Shown in pieces: positions 17,477 through 27,348 of a DNA stretch of 40,907 nucleotides. The notes beneath the pieces are model-generated. The model worked only from the letters and a program-made list of their open reading frames with translations. It was not told where the DNA came from and searched no databases. The translations under genes and the position numbers were made by a program. How positions within the stretch are numbered: position 1 is the stretch's first letter; each line of letters begins with the position of its first letter. The stretch lies in the NCBI RefSeq assembly GCF_022842015.1, contig NZ_JALHQJ010000023.1, positions 1 through 40,907 of the forward strand, read 5' to 3'. Source of the stretch: Nitrosomonas sp. Lineage in GTDB: Bacteria; Pseudomonadota; Gammaproteobacteria; Burkholderiales; Nitrosomonadaceae.

Positions 17477-18136
17477 TTAAATAGAAATTATTCGCACACC
17501 GTTATCTGTTCCTAATAATAACGTATCCGCCGCACGCCGGGCAAAAAGACCATTAGTTACAACACCAGCAATTTGATTGAGCGCTGCTTCCAGCTCAACC
17601 GGGTTCATAATTTGCAATCCATGCACGTCCAGGATGATATTGCCATTATCCGTGATGAAATCGTGACGCAAAGCTGGATGCCCGCCTAAATGAACAATTT
17701 CACGAGCAACATAACTACGCGCCATCGGTATGACCTCTACAGGCAAAGGGAAGTTGCCAAGAATATTTACTAGCTTGCTCTGATCGGTAATACAAATAAA
17801 TTTCTGTGCTACCGCGGCAACGATCTTTTCTCGCGTCAATGCGCCACCGCCGCCTTTAATCATATGCAAATTTTCAGTGATCTCATCCGCACCATCAACA
17901 TAAACAGGGACATCAATAACATTGTTGAGATCATGCACTTCGATTCCATGTTTCCTAAGCCTTTGTGCCGACGCATCCGAGCTCGCAACCGCGCCGTCGA
18001 TTTTATGCTTGATTTTAGCCAGTTCATCAATGAAATAATTTGCGGTGGATCCTGTGCCTATTCCAACAATACAATTAACCGGAATATATTGGATCGCAGC
18101 TACAGCTGCAGCGCGTTTTTGCTCGTCTTGTGTCAT
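17477..18136 (-). CDS. rpiA: Ribose-5-phosphate isomerase A
   Basis: RpiA interconverts ribose-5-P and ribulose-5-P in the pentose phosphate and Calvin cycles. The 219-residue protein shows [15 protein letters not shown] (22-36), SSDASAQRL, the active-site [24 protein letters not shown] segment and a normal C-terminus. It is adjacent to phoU, and the carbon cluster ending in fba lies on the same strand upstream. A promoter candidate lies just upstream, so it is probably transcribed separately from fba. The SD is AAGAG. Confidence 0.97.
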   Translation of the reverse strand: MTQDEQKRAAAVAAIQYIPVNCIVGIGTGSTANYFIDELAKIKHKIDGAVASSDASAQRLRKHGIEVHDLNNVIDVPVYVDGADEITENLHMIKGGGGALTREKIVAAVAQKFICITDQSKLVNILGNFPLPVEVIPMARSYVAREIVHLGGHPALRHDFITDNGNIILDVHGLQIMNPVELEAALNQIAGVVTNGLFARRAADTLLLGTDNGVRIISI

Positions 18137-18168
18137 GATGTCTCTTACAAATAATAATATCGTATATC

Positions 18169-18197
18169 AGGATAGCGTTATCTGTTAATTTAGACAA
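18169..18197 (-). promoter_or_regulatory. Candidate sigma-70 promoter for rpiA
   Basis: On the minus strand TTGTCT (-35, 4/6) and TATCCT (-10, 4/6) are separated by exactly 17 nt. The predicted start is about 26 nt before the rpiA ATG, leaving room for the AAGAG ribosome site. The hexamers are only moderately conserved. Confidence 0.35.
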
Positions 18198-18454
18198 TGC
18201 CTCCATCACCAAGAGAATAAATTTTATACTCTTCTAGAGAAGGAAAGGAAATGTAATGATCGATTTAAGCTGGGAACGTATGTGACACTTTAGCGACTGA
18301 TAAACAGTTTCTTTGAAGAATCCAGCGATAAGCCTCCGATTCTGCCGAAGTTAGTTTAACCTGTGCCAAAACAATTACAGTCTAATCTGAATCCTATGAT
18401 CAATCATACTAAACTGCACAGTTGACCATAGGGGTTATTAAATAATTCGATTAA
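18198..18454. other. Non-coding gap between fba and rpiA, with one hairpin
   Basis: The 318-nt gap between rpiA and fba holds no convincing gene. Besides the rpiA promoter, CCTATGATCAA (18393-18403) and TTGACCATAGG (18422-18432) form an 11-bp inverted repeat with one mismatch that becomes a G-U wobble on the minus strand. It begins 22 nt after the fba stop and has an 18-nt loop. No T-run follows, so a terminator function is uncertain. A minus-strand stop-free stretch of about 38 codons near 18260-18375 has no start codon and is not called. Confidence 0.45.
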
Positions 18455-19519
18455 CTACTTAACAATGGCGTTCAATTCGCCTTTAGTATAACGATTAGCC
18501 ATATCTTCCAGCGAGATTGGCTTTATTTTTCCTGCTTGTCCAGCACAACCAAATGCTTCGAAGCGTGCTTTACAAATGTCCTTGGCGGCTGCCGTGGCTT
18601 CTTTCAGAAATTTGCGCGGATCGAAATTGCTTTTATCTTTTTCCAAGCTGCGGCGAATCGCGCCAGTCATTGCCAAACGGATGTCGGTATCGATATTGAT
18701 CTTACGCACGCCATACTTGATGCCTTCCTGAATTTCTTCCACTGGTACGCCATAGGTTTCTTTGATGTCACCGCCGTATTGACGAATAATATCCAGCCAA
18801 TCTTGCGGTACCGAGCTTGAGCCGTGCATCACCAAATGGGTATTAGGAATACGCGCATGGATTTCCTTAATACGTTGAATCGCCAGGATGTCGCCCGTAG
18901 GTTTACGGGTAAACTTGTAGGCACCATGCGAGGTTCCGATTGCAATAGCCAATGCATCCACGCTGGTTTTACGAACGAAATCAGCAGCTTCTTCCGGGTC
19001 GGTCAGCAATTGATCATGGGACAACACACCCTCTGCTCCATGTCCGTCTTCCGCTTCACCCATGCCGGATTCCAGTGAGCCCAGACAACCCAACTCACCC
19101 TCTACGGAAACACCCACTGAATGCGCAATATTAACAACATCCGCTGTAACATTGACATTATATTCATAAGTGGACGGTGTTTTAGCGTCGGCTTGCAAAG
19201 AACCATCCATCATTACACTCGAAAAGCCGCTACGGATTGCGTTGACACAAACCGATGGAGAAGCGCCATGATCTTGATGCATTACAATAGGAATATGAGG
19301 ATAAGCTTCTACTGCGGCAGCGATTAAGTGGCGCAAGAACGCTTCACCGGCATATTTTCTTGCACCCGCAGAGCCTTGCATGATCACCGGGCTGTTACAT
19401 TCATCCGCTGCTTGCATGATCGCTTGGATTTGCTCCAGATTATTGACATTAAACGCAGGCAAACCGTAGCTGTTTTCTGCCGCATGATCGAGTAATTGTC
19501 TTAATGATACAAGTGCCAT
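18455..19519 (-). CDS. fba: Class II fructose-bisphosphate aldolase (Calvin-cycle subtype)
   Basis: A zinc-dependent aldolase of 354 residues. HQDHG gives D83 (catalytic) and the Zn ligand H84; further Zn ligands are H198 (GTSHGAYKF) and H232 (VMHGSSSVP). The long form, with the insert around [17 protein letters not shown], is the subtype commonly found in autotrophs (also acting on sedoheptulose-1,7-bisphosphate in the Calvin cycle). It is the last gene of tkt-gap-pgk-pyk-fba. A 138-nt gap from pyk contains TATACT about 30 nt before the SD, so an internal promoter is possible. SD AAGGAG precedes the ATG. Confidence 0.96.
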   Translation of the reverse strand: MALVSLRQLLDHAAENSYGLPAFNVNNLEQIQAIMQAADECNSPVIMQGSAGARKYAGEAFLRHLIAAAVEAYPHIPIVMHQDHGASPSVCVNAIRSGFSSVMMDGSLQADAKTPSTYEYNVNVTADVVNIAHSVGVSVEGELGCLGSLESGMGEAEDGHGAEGVLSHDQLLTDPEEAADFVRKTSVDALAIAIGTSHGAYKFTRKPTGDILAIQRIKEIHARIPNTHLVMHGSSSVPQDWLDIIRQYGGDIKETYGVPVEEIQEGIKYGVRKINIDTDIRLAMTGAIRRSLEKDKSNFDPRKFLKEATAAAKDICKARFEAFGCAGQAGKIKPISLEDMANRYTKGELNAIVK

Positions 19520-19657
19520 TTAGATCTCCTTAATAAATTATCTGAATAAAATTCTGTAAGCATTAGTATAAGCGATTATTCTACACGAATGCGATTGATT
19601 CCTTTTTACTGCAGCTGTGCCCGTACATTTGTCTGCGTAGACATCGTGTCAGTAATT

Positions 19658-21109
19658 TTAGGTTGCATCAATTCCTTGTCTTATTTTCCACTCGCCGACC
19701 TTAATGATTTTCATGGTATTAGTACCTCCCGTCTTACCTACCGGCTCACCTATCGTCATCACCATGATATCACCGCTGCGCACAACACCGCGGTCGAGCA
19801 ATTCCTGCTCGGCCAGATTGAGAATCTCTTCTGGATCGCTCAATCCTTCACCAAATTCCACCGGGTAAACACCTCTGAACAAGGTAACTCTTCTACGCGT
19901 TTCCTCGTTCGGGCTTAACGCAAAAATAGGCACCTTGGAACTCCTGCGCGACATCAGCAATGTGGTCACACCACTTTGCGTCAATGCTGCAATTGCGCGA
20001 ATCTGCAGGCCACCAGCGGTATACATCGTAGCACGCGCAATTGCTTCTTCAATGGTTGCCGGAGTAATACTCTGCATCCGTCGATCAATACTCACCAGGT
20101 ATTCCTTTTCCGCTTCCAGACAAACCCTGGCCATGGCTTCCACCGCTTCAACCGGATATTCACCAGCAGCAGATTCCGCCGACAGCATCACTGCATCAGT
20201 ACCGTCAAGCACTGCATTGGCCACATCCGATACTTCAGCACGCGTTGGAATTGGATTGGTAATCATGGATTCCATCATTTGTGTTGCGGTCACAACGATT
20301 TTGTTATTTGCCCGCGCCGAACGTATCATTCTCTTCTGCAGCGCCGGAACAGCAGCATCACCAACTTCAACCGCCAGATCGCCACGCGCCACCATAATTG
20401 CATCCGAAGCTTCGAGTATATCATCCAGCGCAAGAATAGCTTCCGATCGTTCGATCTTAGCCATAATCATGCCCTTACCCCCCGCCTCTTGCAACAAGGT
20501 GCGTGCCTGTCGTATATCATCACCCGAACGGACAAACGATACCGCCAGATAATCTGCGCCAAACTCAGCAGCCGTTCTGATATCCTCTAAATCCTTGCTA
20601 GTCAGAGCGGGGGCACCCAATCCACCGCCTTTACGGTTAATGCCTTTGTTATTTGACAGTATTCCGCCTTGCTCGACCACACAAAATACCTGATGACCTT
20701 TCACCTGAGATACCCCCAGTACAATACGCCCATCATCCAGCATCAGTGTGGCTCCGGTTTCCAGATCGCTCGGCAGTTCTTTATAATCTAAACCAACTCG
20801 TTCCTGATTACCCAGTTCACATGCCGCATCGAGAATAAACTGATCACCTACTTCAAGCCTGATTTTGCCATGTTCAAACTTGCCGACACGGATCTTGGGG
20901 CCTTGCAAATCAGCTAGAACACCCACAGTAAAACCTGCCGCGCGGGCCAATGACCGCGTCATCTCCACCAATTCAATATGCTGCTCGCGCGTTCCATGTG
21001 AGAAATTGATCCGAACAACATCAACACCGCACCGAATCATACGTTCCAGTGTTTTCGGATTACCGCTGGAAGGACCCAGCGTAGCTACAATTTTTGTTCT
21101 TCGAATCAT
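19658..21109 (-). CDS. pyk: Pyruvate kinase
   Basis: A 483-residue pyruvate kinase that makes pyruvate and ATP from PEP and ADP. The N-terminus [15 protein letters not shown] and VRINFSHGTREQH are canonical. The active-site region MAKIERSEAI and MVARGDLAVEVGDAAVPALQK is present, followed by TATQMMESM and the C-terminal allosteric domain ending in GGTNTMKIIKVGEW. Its ATG overlaps the pgk stop by one nucleotide (TAATG), so the two are translationally coupled. Including pyk in the same operon as Calvin-cycle genes lets 3-phosphoglycerate be drawn to pyruvate for biosynthesis (inference). Confidence 0.98.
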   Translation of the reverse strand: MIRRTKIVATLGPSSGNPKTLERMIRCGVDVVRINFSHGTREQHIELVEMTRSLARAAGFTVGVLADLQGPKIRVGKFEHGKIRLEVGDQFILDAACELGNQERVGLDYKELPSDLETGATLMLDDGRIVLGVSQVKGHQVFCVVEQGGILSNNKGINRKGGGLGAPALTSKDLEDIRTAAEFGADYLAVSFVRSGDDIRQARTLLQEAGGKGMIMAKIERSEAILALDDILEASDAIMVARGDLAVEVGDAAVPALQKRMIRSARANNKIVVTATQMMESMITNPIPTRAEVSDVANAVLDGTDAVMLSAESAAGEYPVEAVEAMARVCLEAEKEYLVSIDRRMQSITPATIEEAIARATMYTAGGLQIRAIAALTQSGVTTLLMSRRSSKVPIFALSPNEETRRRVTLFRGVYPVEFGEGLSDPEEILNLAEQELLDRGVVRSGDIMVMTIGEPVGKTGGTNTMKIIKVGEWKIRQGIDAT

Positions 21110-22302
21110 TATGTTCTTGGCGATTCGTTAGCACGCAATTCCAGAATTTCTACTGCAGGCAATTTTTTACCTTCTAAAAATTCTAGAAATGCACCACCTG
21201 CCGTTGAGATATAGGAAACTTTGTTATAAATATCATATTTTTGAATCGCTGCAATGGTATCACCACCACCTGCCAGCGTAAATGCTGCGGTTTCTGCAAT
21301 TGCTCGCGCAACCTTTTCGGTTCCATCACCAAACTGATCAAATTCAAATACACCCACGGGACCGTTCCATACCACCGTGCCGGCTTTCATAATAATATCC
21401 ACTAATTCCTGCGCACTTCTTGGACCGATGTCGAAAATCATTTCATCATCTGTCACGCTACTGGCGTCTTTCAATACGGCTGGTTCATTTGCATCAAATT
21501 TCTTACCAACCACAACATCGACCGCAATCGGGATTGATGCATTGCGTTTGGTCATTTTATCCATCAAAGTTTTAGCCGTTGGAACCAAATCATCTTCACA
21601 CAATGATCTACCGACATTCTTGCCGGTTGCCTTAAGAAAGGTATTCGCAATCCCGCCGCCAACAACCAATTGATCTACTTTTTCGGACAGCGACTCAAGC
21701 ACGGTCAGCTTGGTGGACACTTTCGAACCGCCCACAATAGCAACCATGGGACGAGCTGGACTCAACAGCGCTTTAGTTAAAGCCTCCAGCTCTTCAGTCA
21801 GCAAAATACCCGCGCAAGCTATCGGAGCATATTTCGCAATACCGTGCGTTGAAGCTTCTGCACGGTGTGCAGTGCCAAAGGCATCCATTACAAACACATC
21901 GCATAATTTTGCATACTTCTGTGCAGTTTCCTCAACATTTTTCTTTTCACCTTTGTTGATACGGCAATTTTCAAGCACCACCAGCTCTCCAGTAGCAACA
22001 TCAAATCCGCCATCCATCCAGTCCTTGATTAGTCGAACCGGTTTTCCTAACCGGTTAGCAATATTATCAGCAATCGGTTTCAGAGAATTTTCTTCAGTCC
22101 AAATTCCTTCCTCAGGACGCCCCAAGTGAGAAGTAACCATCACCTTGGCACCTTCTTTGAGGCAATGATTAATCGTCGCCATAGAGGCGGCAATGCGAGC
22201 ATCCGAGGTCACTTTACCATCCTTCACGGGCACATTCAGATCAGCACGTATGAATACACGCTTACCTTTAAGATCAAGGTCAACAAGTTTAATAACAGAC
22301 AC
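21109..22302 (-). CDS. pgk: Phosphoglycerate kinase
   Basis: A 397-residue PGK with [25 protein letters not shown] at the N-terminus, [20 protein letters not shown] and [13 protein letters not shown], and the nucleotide loop GGGDTIAA. I chose GTG at 22302 as the start: GGAG lies 6 nt upstream and the resulting N-terminus matches the family. The longer frame beginning at TTG 22314 would start inside that ribosome-binding site. The pyk start overlaps its stop. A terminator-like hairpin lies in the leader, between gap and pgk. Confidence 0.97.
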   Translation of the reverse strand: MSVIKLVDLDLKGKRVFIRADLNVPVKDGKVTSDARIAASMATINHCLKEGAKVMVTSHLGRPEEGIWTEENSLKPIADNIANRLGKPVRLIKDWMDGGFDVATGELVVLENCRINKGEKKNVEETAQKYAKLCDVFVMDAFGTAHRAEASTHGIAKYAPIACAGILLTEELEALTKALLSPARPMVAIVGGSKVSTKLTVLESLSEKVDQLVVGGGIANTFLKATGKNVGRSLCEDDLVPTAKTLMDKMTKRNASIPIAVDVVVGKKFDANEPAVLKDASSVTDDEMIFDIGPRSAQELVDIIMKAGTVVWNGPVGVFEFDQFGDGTEKVARAIAETAAFTLAGGGDTIAAIQKYDIYNKVSYISTAGGAFLEFLEGKKLPAVEILELRANESPRT

Positions 22303-22324
22303 GATAAGCTCCAAAATTGTCTTT

Positions 22325-22357
22325 AAGAAAATAAAAGGATAGCAAACGCTATCCTTT
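22325..22357 (-). terminator. Intrinsic terminator / attenuator-like hairpin between gap and pgk
   Basis: On the minus strand AAAGGATAGC-GTTT-GCTATCCTTT forms a perfect 10-bp stem with a 4-nt loop, and the 3' arm runs into TTTTATTTTC. This is the architecture of a Rho-independent terminator. It sits only about 32 nt upstream of the pgk GTG, leaving little room for a separate promoter after it. Partial termination would lower pgk-pyk transcription relative to tkt-gap. Confidence 0.75.
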
Positions 22358-22379
22358 ATGTCTTAACGAATTAAATATT

Positions 22380-22407
22380 AATTCAGATAGCAATCAATAT
22401 CTGAATT
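22380..22407. repeat. Second hairpin in the gap-pgk gap
   Basis: AATTCAGATA (22380-22389) and TATCTGAATT (22398-22407) are a perfect 10-bp inverted repeat with an 8-nt loop, 30 nt after the gap stop. It lacks a continuous U-run, but with the downstream terminator-like hairpin it forms a tandem structure in this gap. Confidence 0.8.
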
Positions 22408-22436
22408 GTTCCAAACTACGTATCAATCAATACAAA

Positions 22437-23513
<1,077 letters not shown>

Positions 23514-25529
23514 TTAGAGAATGTCTTTTACCGTTTTGACTACATTCTCGACGGTAAAGCCAAAATGTTTGAATAACACGTCTGCAGGCGCTGACTCACC
23601 AAAGGTATCAATGCCCACCACTGCGCCGTCCAGTCCAACATATTTACGCCAAAAATCTGTCACACCGGCTTCGATGGCAACTCGCTTGACACCCTTTGGC
23701 AAGACACTATCCTTGTAAGATGGTTCCTGGCGGTCAAAAACATTGGTACAGGGCATGGAAACAACGCGTGCATGAATACCCTCATCCGCCAATACTTTCT
23801 GTGCATTCACAGCCAGACCGACTTCTGAGCCGGTAGCAATGAGAATAACCTGCGGTTTACTGTTACTTGCTTCGGCTAATATATAGCCACCTTTTTCGAT
23901 CAGTTTGATGATTGCTGCATCTCGTTTCTGGAACGGTAGATTCTGGCGGCTGAAAATCAATGTTGAAGGACCATCTTTACGTTCAATAGCACGCACCCAT
24001 GAAACGGTTGATTCAACGGTATCACAGGGCCGCCATACATCCATATTTGGGATATAACGCAATGTAGCCGTTTGTTCTACTGGTTGGTGCGTTGGACCGT
24101 CCTCACCCAGACCGATTGAATCATGTGTAAAGACAAAAATGTTGCGGATCTTCATCAAAGCGGCCATGCGCAGTGCATTACGAGCATACTCTGAAAACAT
24201 CAAGAAAGTTGCGCCGTAAGGAATCAAGCCGCCGTGCAACGACAATCCGTTCATCATGGCGCTCATACCAAATTCACGCACACCGTAATAAACATAATTA
24301 CCGCCAACACTATTACCGACACCTTTGGAACCTGACCATAGCGTCAGGTTGGAACCGGCCAAATCGGCAGATCCTCCAATTAATTCCGGCAGAATAGGTG
24401 CCAAGCCTTCTATTGCGTTTTGTGAAGCCTTGCGACTCGCAATGGATTCTGCCTTCGCATTGACTTGATTAATAACATTCTCAACATGACTGTTCCAATT
24501 TGCGGGCAATTCCCCTGCCATGCGACGATTAAATTCCGCCGCCTCTGCAGGATGCTTCTCTGCATACTCGGCAAATTTCTGATTCCATTCCGTTTCGAGC
24601 TTCTGGCCTTTCGCTCTTGCGTCCCAAACGCTATAAACATCTTGCGGAATTTCAAAAGGCGGATGATGCCAACCAATATGTGGACGAGTAGCAGCAATTT
24701 CCGCATCACCTAATGCGGCGCCATGTACTGAATGGGTATTGGCCATATTCGGCGAACCCAATCCGATGACCGTTTTGCAACAAATCATCGATGGCTTATT
24801 GTTTACTTGCTTCGCGGCTTCAATCGCCGCTTCAATCGCCACTGGGTCATGACCATTGACATTAGGCACCACATGCCAGCCATAAGATTCGAAACGCTTC
24901 GGCGTATCATCAGTAAACCAGCCTTCCACATGACCGTCTATGGAAATACCGTTATCATCATAAAAACAGATTAGCTTGCCCAAACCCAAAGTGCCGGCTA
25001 ATGAACAAGCTTCATGCGAAATGCCTTCCATCAAACAGCCGTCACCCAGGAAAACATAAGTATGATGATCTACAATATTGTAGCCAGGGCGATTAAATTC
25101 GGCCGCCAATACTTTCTCTGCCAAAGCCATGCCTACTGCATTTGTGATACCCTGACCCAACGGTCCTGTAGTAGTCTCCACGCCGGGAGTGTAGCCGTAT
25201 TCCGGATGCCCAGGTGTTTTTGAATGGAATTGACGGAATTTTTTAAGTTCTTCCATCGGCAAATCATAACCAGTTAAGTGTAACAAAGCATAAATCAACA
25301 TGGACCCATGCCCGTTAGATAGAACAAACCGATCACGATCAACCCAACCCGGATTGCCAGGATTATGACGCAAGTGGTGAATCCACAGCACCTCAGCAAT
25401 TTCAGCCATACCCATCGGCATACCGGGGTGACCGGAATTGGCTTTTTGCACGGCATCCATCGCCAATGCGCGCACCGCACTGGTCAAATCTTTAAATACC
25501 GTCGCATCAAAATCCTTGAAAGTCCCCAT
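23514..25529 (-). CDS. tkt: Transketolase
   Basis: A 671-residue thiamine-diphosphate enzyme that transfers two-carbon ketol units in the pentose phosphate and Calvin cycles. The TPP motif [32 protein letters not shown] is intact. [20 protein letters not shown] near residue 31 and [19 protein letters not shown] in the pyrimidine-binding domain are canonical. It is the first gene of the tkt-gap-pgk-pyk-fba cluster. AGGGAG lies 9 nt before the ATG. A good promoter with an inverted repeat in its spacer lies 44 nt further upstream. Confidence 0.98.
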   Translation of the reverse strand: MGTFKDFDATVFKDLTSAVRALAMDAVQKANSGHPGMPMGMAEIAEVLWIHHLRHNPGNPGWVDRDRFVLSNGHGSMLIYALLHLTGYDLPMEELKKFRQFHSKTPGHPEYGYTPGVETTTGPLGQGITNAVGMALAEKVLAAEFNRPGYNIVDHHTYVFLGDGCLMEGISHEACSLAGTLGLGKLICFYDDNGISIDGHVEGWFTDDTPKRFESYGWHVVPNVNGHDPVAIEAAIEAAKQVNNKPSMICCKTVIGLGSPNMANTHSVHGAALGDAEIAATRPHIGWHHPPFEIPQDVYSVWDARAKGQKLETEWNQKFAEYAEKHPAEAAEFNRRMAGELPANWNSHVENVINQVNAKAESIASRKASQNAIEGLAPILPELIGGSADLAGSNLTLWSGSKGVGNSVGGNYVYYGVREFGMSAMMNGLSLHGGLIPYGATFLMFSEYARNALRMAALMKIRNIFVFTHDSIGLGEDGPTHQPVEQTATLRYIPNMDVWRPCDTVESTVSWVRAIERKDGPSTLIFSRQNLPFQKRDAAIIKLIEKGGYILAEASNSKPQVILIATGSEVGLAVNAQKVLADEGIHARVVSMPCTNVFDRQEPSYKDSVLPKGVKRVAIEAGVTDFWRKYVGLDGAVVGIDTFGESAPADVLFKHFGFTVENVVKTVKDIL

Positions 25530-25839
25530 CGATACTAGCTCCCTAATTTTTCAGAAAAATAAAGTAAATAAAAGTGCACATTATCCCCTAAGATAAGGGA
25601 TACGACAACTAGAGACCTTCATTCTGCGTCCAAAACCAATTTGCAAAAAAAGAATTCCACCTACTGTCAGAATCAATTTTCCTGCAACCTAACCTTCAAT
25701 AGTTGATATTTCAACGTAACAGCACAGAAGAAAAACCACTAAAAACCCCATTTCTAACAAAAATACAGTGCAACCTGTGAATTTATTTGGCAGAATTGGG
25801 CTATTCGAAAATAACCTTTCATTTACCGGGGAATTAAAA
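25530..25839. other. Divergent intergenic region tkt / gdhA
   Basis: The 310 nt between the two starts hold no gene. They contain the tkt promoter and a second short inverted repeat, GTTGA-TATT-TCAAC (25702-25715), nearer to gdhA. An in-frame ATG-less or alternative upstream extension of gdhA to 25768 exists but lacks a good SD. I could not assign a gdhA promoter. Confidence 0.5.
25580..25608 (-). promoter_or_regulatory. tkt-operon promoter with inverted repeat in the spacer
   Basis: On the minus strand TTGTCG (-35, 25608-25603) and GATAAT (-10, 25585-25580; 5/6 match) are separated by exactly 17 nt. TATCCC and GGGATA form a 6-bp inverted repeat with a 9-nt centre (25582-25602) that fills the spacer and enters the -10. 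The predicted transcript starts about 44 nt before the tkt ATG. The repeat is in an ideal position for a repressor or activator of the carbon operon, but which protein binds is unknown. Confidence 0.55.
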
Positions 25840-27186
25840 ATGAAATATAAGAGCCTTCAGGAATTCAGCGCGTATGTGACTGAGCGCAATCCTAATCAAC
25901 CAGAATATATGCAGGCGGTTACGGAAGTTGTTGAGAGCTTGTGGCCCTTCATAACGGAACACCCACGGTATGCAGAACATGGTTTGCTGGATCGCTTGGT
26001 CGAACCGGAACGTGTGATAATATTTCGCGTATCCTGGGTCGACGATCATGGTGAAGTTAAGGTCAATCGAGGTTACCGGGTTCAGCACAGCTCTTCCATT
26101 GGCCCTTACAAAGGCGGTGTCCGGTTTCATCCTTCGGTGAATCTGTCAATTCTGAAGTTTCTGGCGTTTGAACAAACCTTCAAAAATGCATTGACGACGC
26201 TACCGATGGGTGGTGGCAAGGGTGGCTCCGATTTCGACCCGAAAGGTAAAAGCCCAGGTGAAGTTATGCGCTTTTGCCAAGCTTTTATCAGCGAGCTATT
26301 TCGCCATATTGGTTCGGATACCGATGTCCCCGCCGGTGATATTGGTGTTGGTGGACGCGAAGTCGGGTTCATGGCGGGGATGATGAAAAAACTATCCAAT
26401 CGAGCTGACTGTGTATTTACTGGTAAAGGATTGAGTTTTGGCGGATCAATGATTCGTCCGGAGGCAACGGGTTATGGCACGGTGTATTTTGCTCAAGAAG
26501 TATTGCGGCAGGCAGGACGTTACATGGAAGGGATGCGTGTCTCGGTTTCCGGCTCGGGTAATGTGGCCCAGTTTGCCGTAGAGAAAGCCATGGCACAAGG
26601 CGCCAAGGTGGTTACTGTATCTGACTCCAGCGGCACGATCGTAGATGAAAATGGCTTTACCTTGGAAAAACTGGCGATATTGGCCGAAGTAAAGAATCAT
26701 CTGTATGCACGACTGGATGAATATGCAAAACGTGTCGCCGATGTCACTTTTCTGCCAGGAGAGAACCCTTGGCATGTGCCGGTACAAGTGGCATTGCCAT
26801 GCGCAACGCAAAATGAAATCACAGGAACTGATGCGCAAACACTGGTTAACAACGGCGTTATCTGTGTTGCCGAGGGCGCAAACATGCCGTCGACTGCTGA
26901 AGCGGTCGAATGTTTTATCCATAACAAAGTACTCTATGCGCCGGGTAAAGCAAGTAATGCCGGCGGTGTCGCCACTTCGGGCCTAGAAATGAGCCAGAAT
27001 GCAATGCGTTTGTCTTGGACTCATGAAGAGGTCGATGCACGCCTACAAGCGATTATGCAGGCCATTCACAAATCATGCCTGAAATATGGCACCAAACCCG
27101 ATGGCAGCGTTAATTACGTGGATGGCGCCAATATCGCCGGTTTTGTCAAAGTGGCTGATGCTATGCTGGGTCAAGGCGTTGTTTAA
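25840..27186 (+). CDS. gdhA: Glutamate dehydrogenase (NADP-type, biosynthetic)
   Basis: A 448-residue hexameric-type GDH, the same length class as E. coli GdhA (447). The catalytic lysine K127 lies in LPMGGGKGGSDFDPKGKS. Substrate-site RVQHSSSIGPYKGGVRFHPSV (about 80-100) and the GSGNVAQFAVEKAMAQGAKVVTVSDSSG Rossmann fold are present. GAGANMP-type AEGANMPST occurs near the C-terminus. Start MKYKSL at 25840 has GGGGA 7 nt upstream; the longer frame from 25768 was rejected. It assimilates ammonium into glutamate, a sensible companion of an autotrophic carbon cluster transcribed divergently. Confidence 0.97.
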   Translation: MKYKSLQEFSAYVTERNPNQPEYMQAVTEVVESLWPFITEHPRYAEHGLLDRLVEPERVIIFRVSWVDDHGEVKVNRGYRVQHSSSIGPYKGGVRFHPSVNLSILKFLAFEQTFKNALTTLPMGGGKGGSDFDPKGKSPGEVMRFCQAFISELFRHIGSDTDVPAGDIGVGGREVGFMAGMMKKLSNRADCVFTGKGLSFGGSMIRPEATGYGTVYFAQEVLRQAGRYMEGMRVSVSGSGNVAQFAVEKAMAQGAKVVTVSDSSGTIVDENGFTLEKLAILAEVKNHLYARLDEYAKRVADVTFLPGENPWHVPVQVALPCATQNEITGTDAQTLVNNGVICVAEGANMPSTAEAVECFIHNKVLYAPGKASNAGGVATSGLEMSQNAMRLSWTHEEVDARLQAIMQAIHKSCLKYGTKPDGSVNYVDGANIAGFVKVADAMLGQGVV

Positions 27187-27239
27187 TCATCATTACCCGA
27201 CTGGCTGCGGATTTTTTTCCGGGACTTGAAGTATGATGC

Positions 27240-27270
27240 TGGGTTTTCACAACAAGGATGTGGAAACCCA
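27240..27270. repeat. 12-bp hairpin downstream of gdhA
   Basis: TGGGTTTTCACA (27240-27251) pairs with TGTGGAAACCCA (27259-27270) with one wobble and a 7-nt loop. It starts 53 nt after the gdhA stop. There is no T-run, so it may protect the 3' end of the transcript rather than terminate it. Confidence 0.6.
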
Positions 27271-27348
27271 AACTAGCTATAAAATATTTGCTCCATTTCT
27301 TGATTGTAAGTACCCTCCATTGATTGTGTTCCTGCGCGGGAAATAGCT

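Noticed and set aside
18260-18375. Minus-strand stop-free stretch between fba and rpiA suggestive of a gene fragment
   Set aside because: Only about 38 codons, no start codon or ribosome site, and no recognisable family.
19935-20590. Two long frames of about 205 codons on the plus strand opposite pyk
   Set aside because: Antisense shadows of pyk; low-complexity Ser/Thr/Arg composition, no SD, no family motif.
22303-22314. TTG start for pgk
   Set aside because: It lies within the GGAG ribosome site of the GTG start at 22302 and adds residues not seen in PGKs.
26446-26922. 158-codon frame opposite gdhA
   Set aside because: Antisense shadow of a strongly conserved gene; no recognisable domain or ribosome site.
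27200-27222. Terminator at the T-run after gdhA
   Set aside because: The T7 run is not preceded by a stem of more than about 4 bp.
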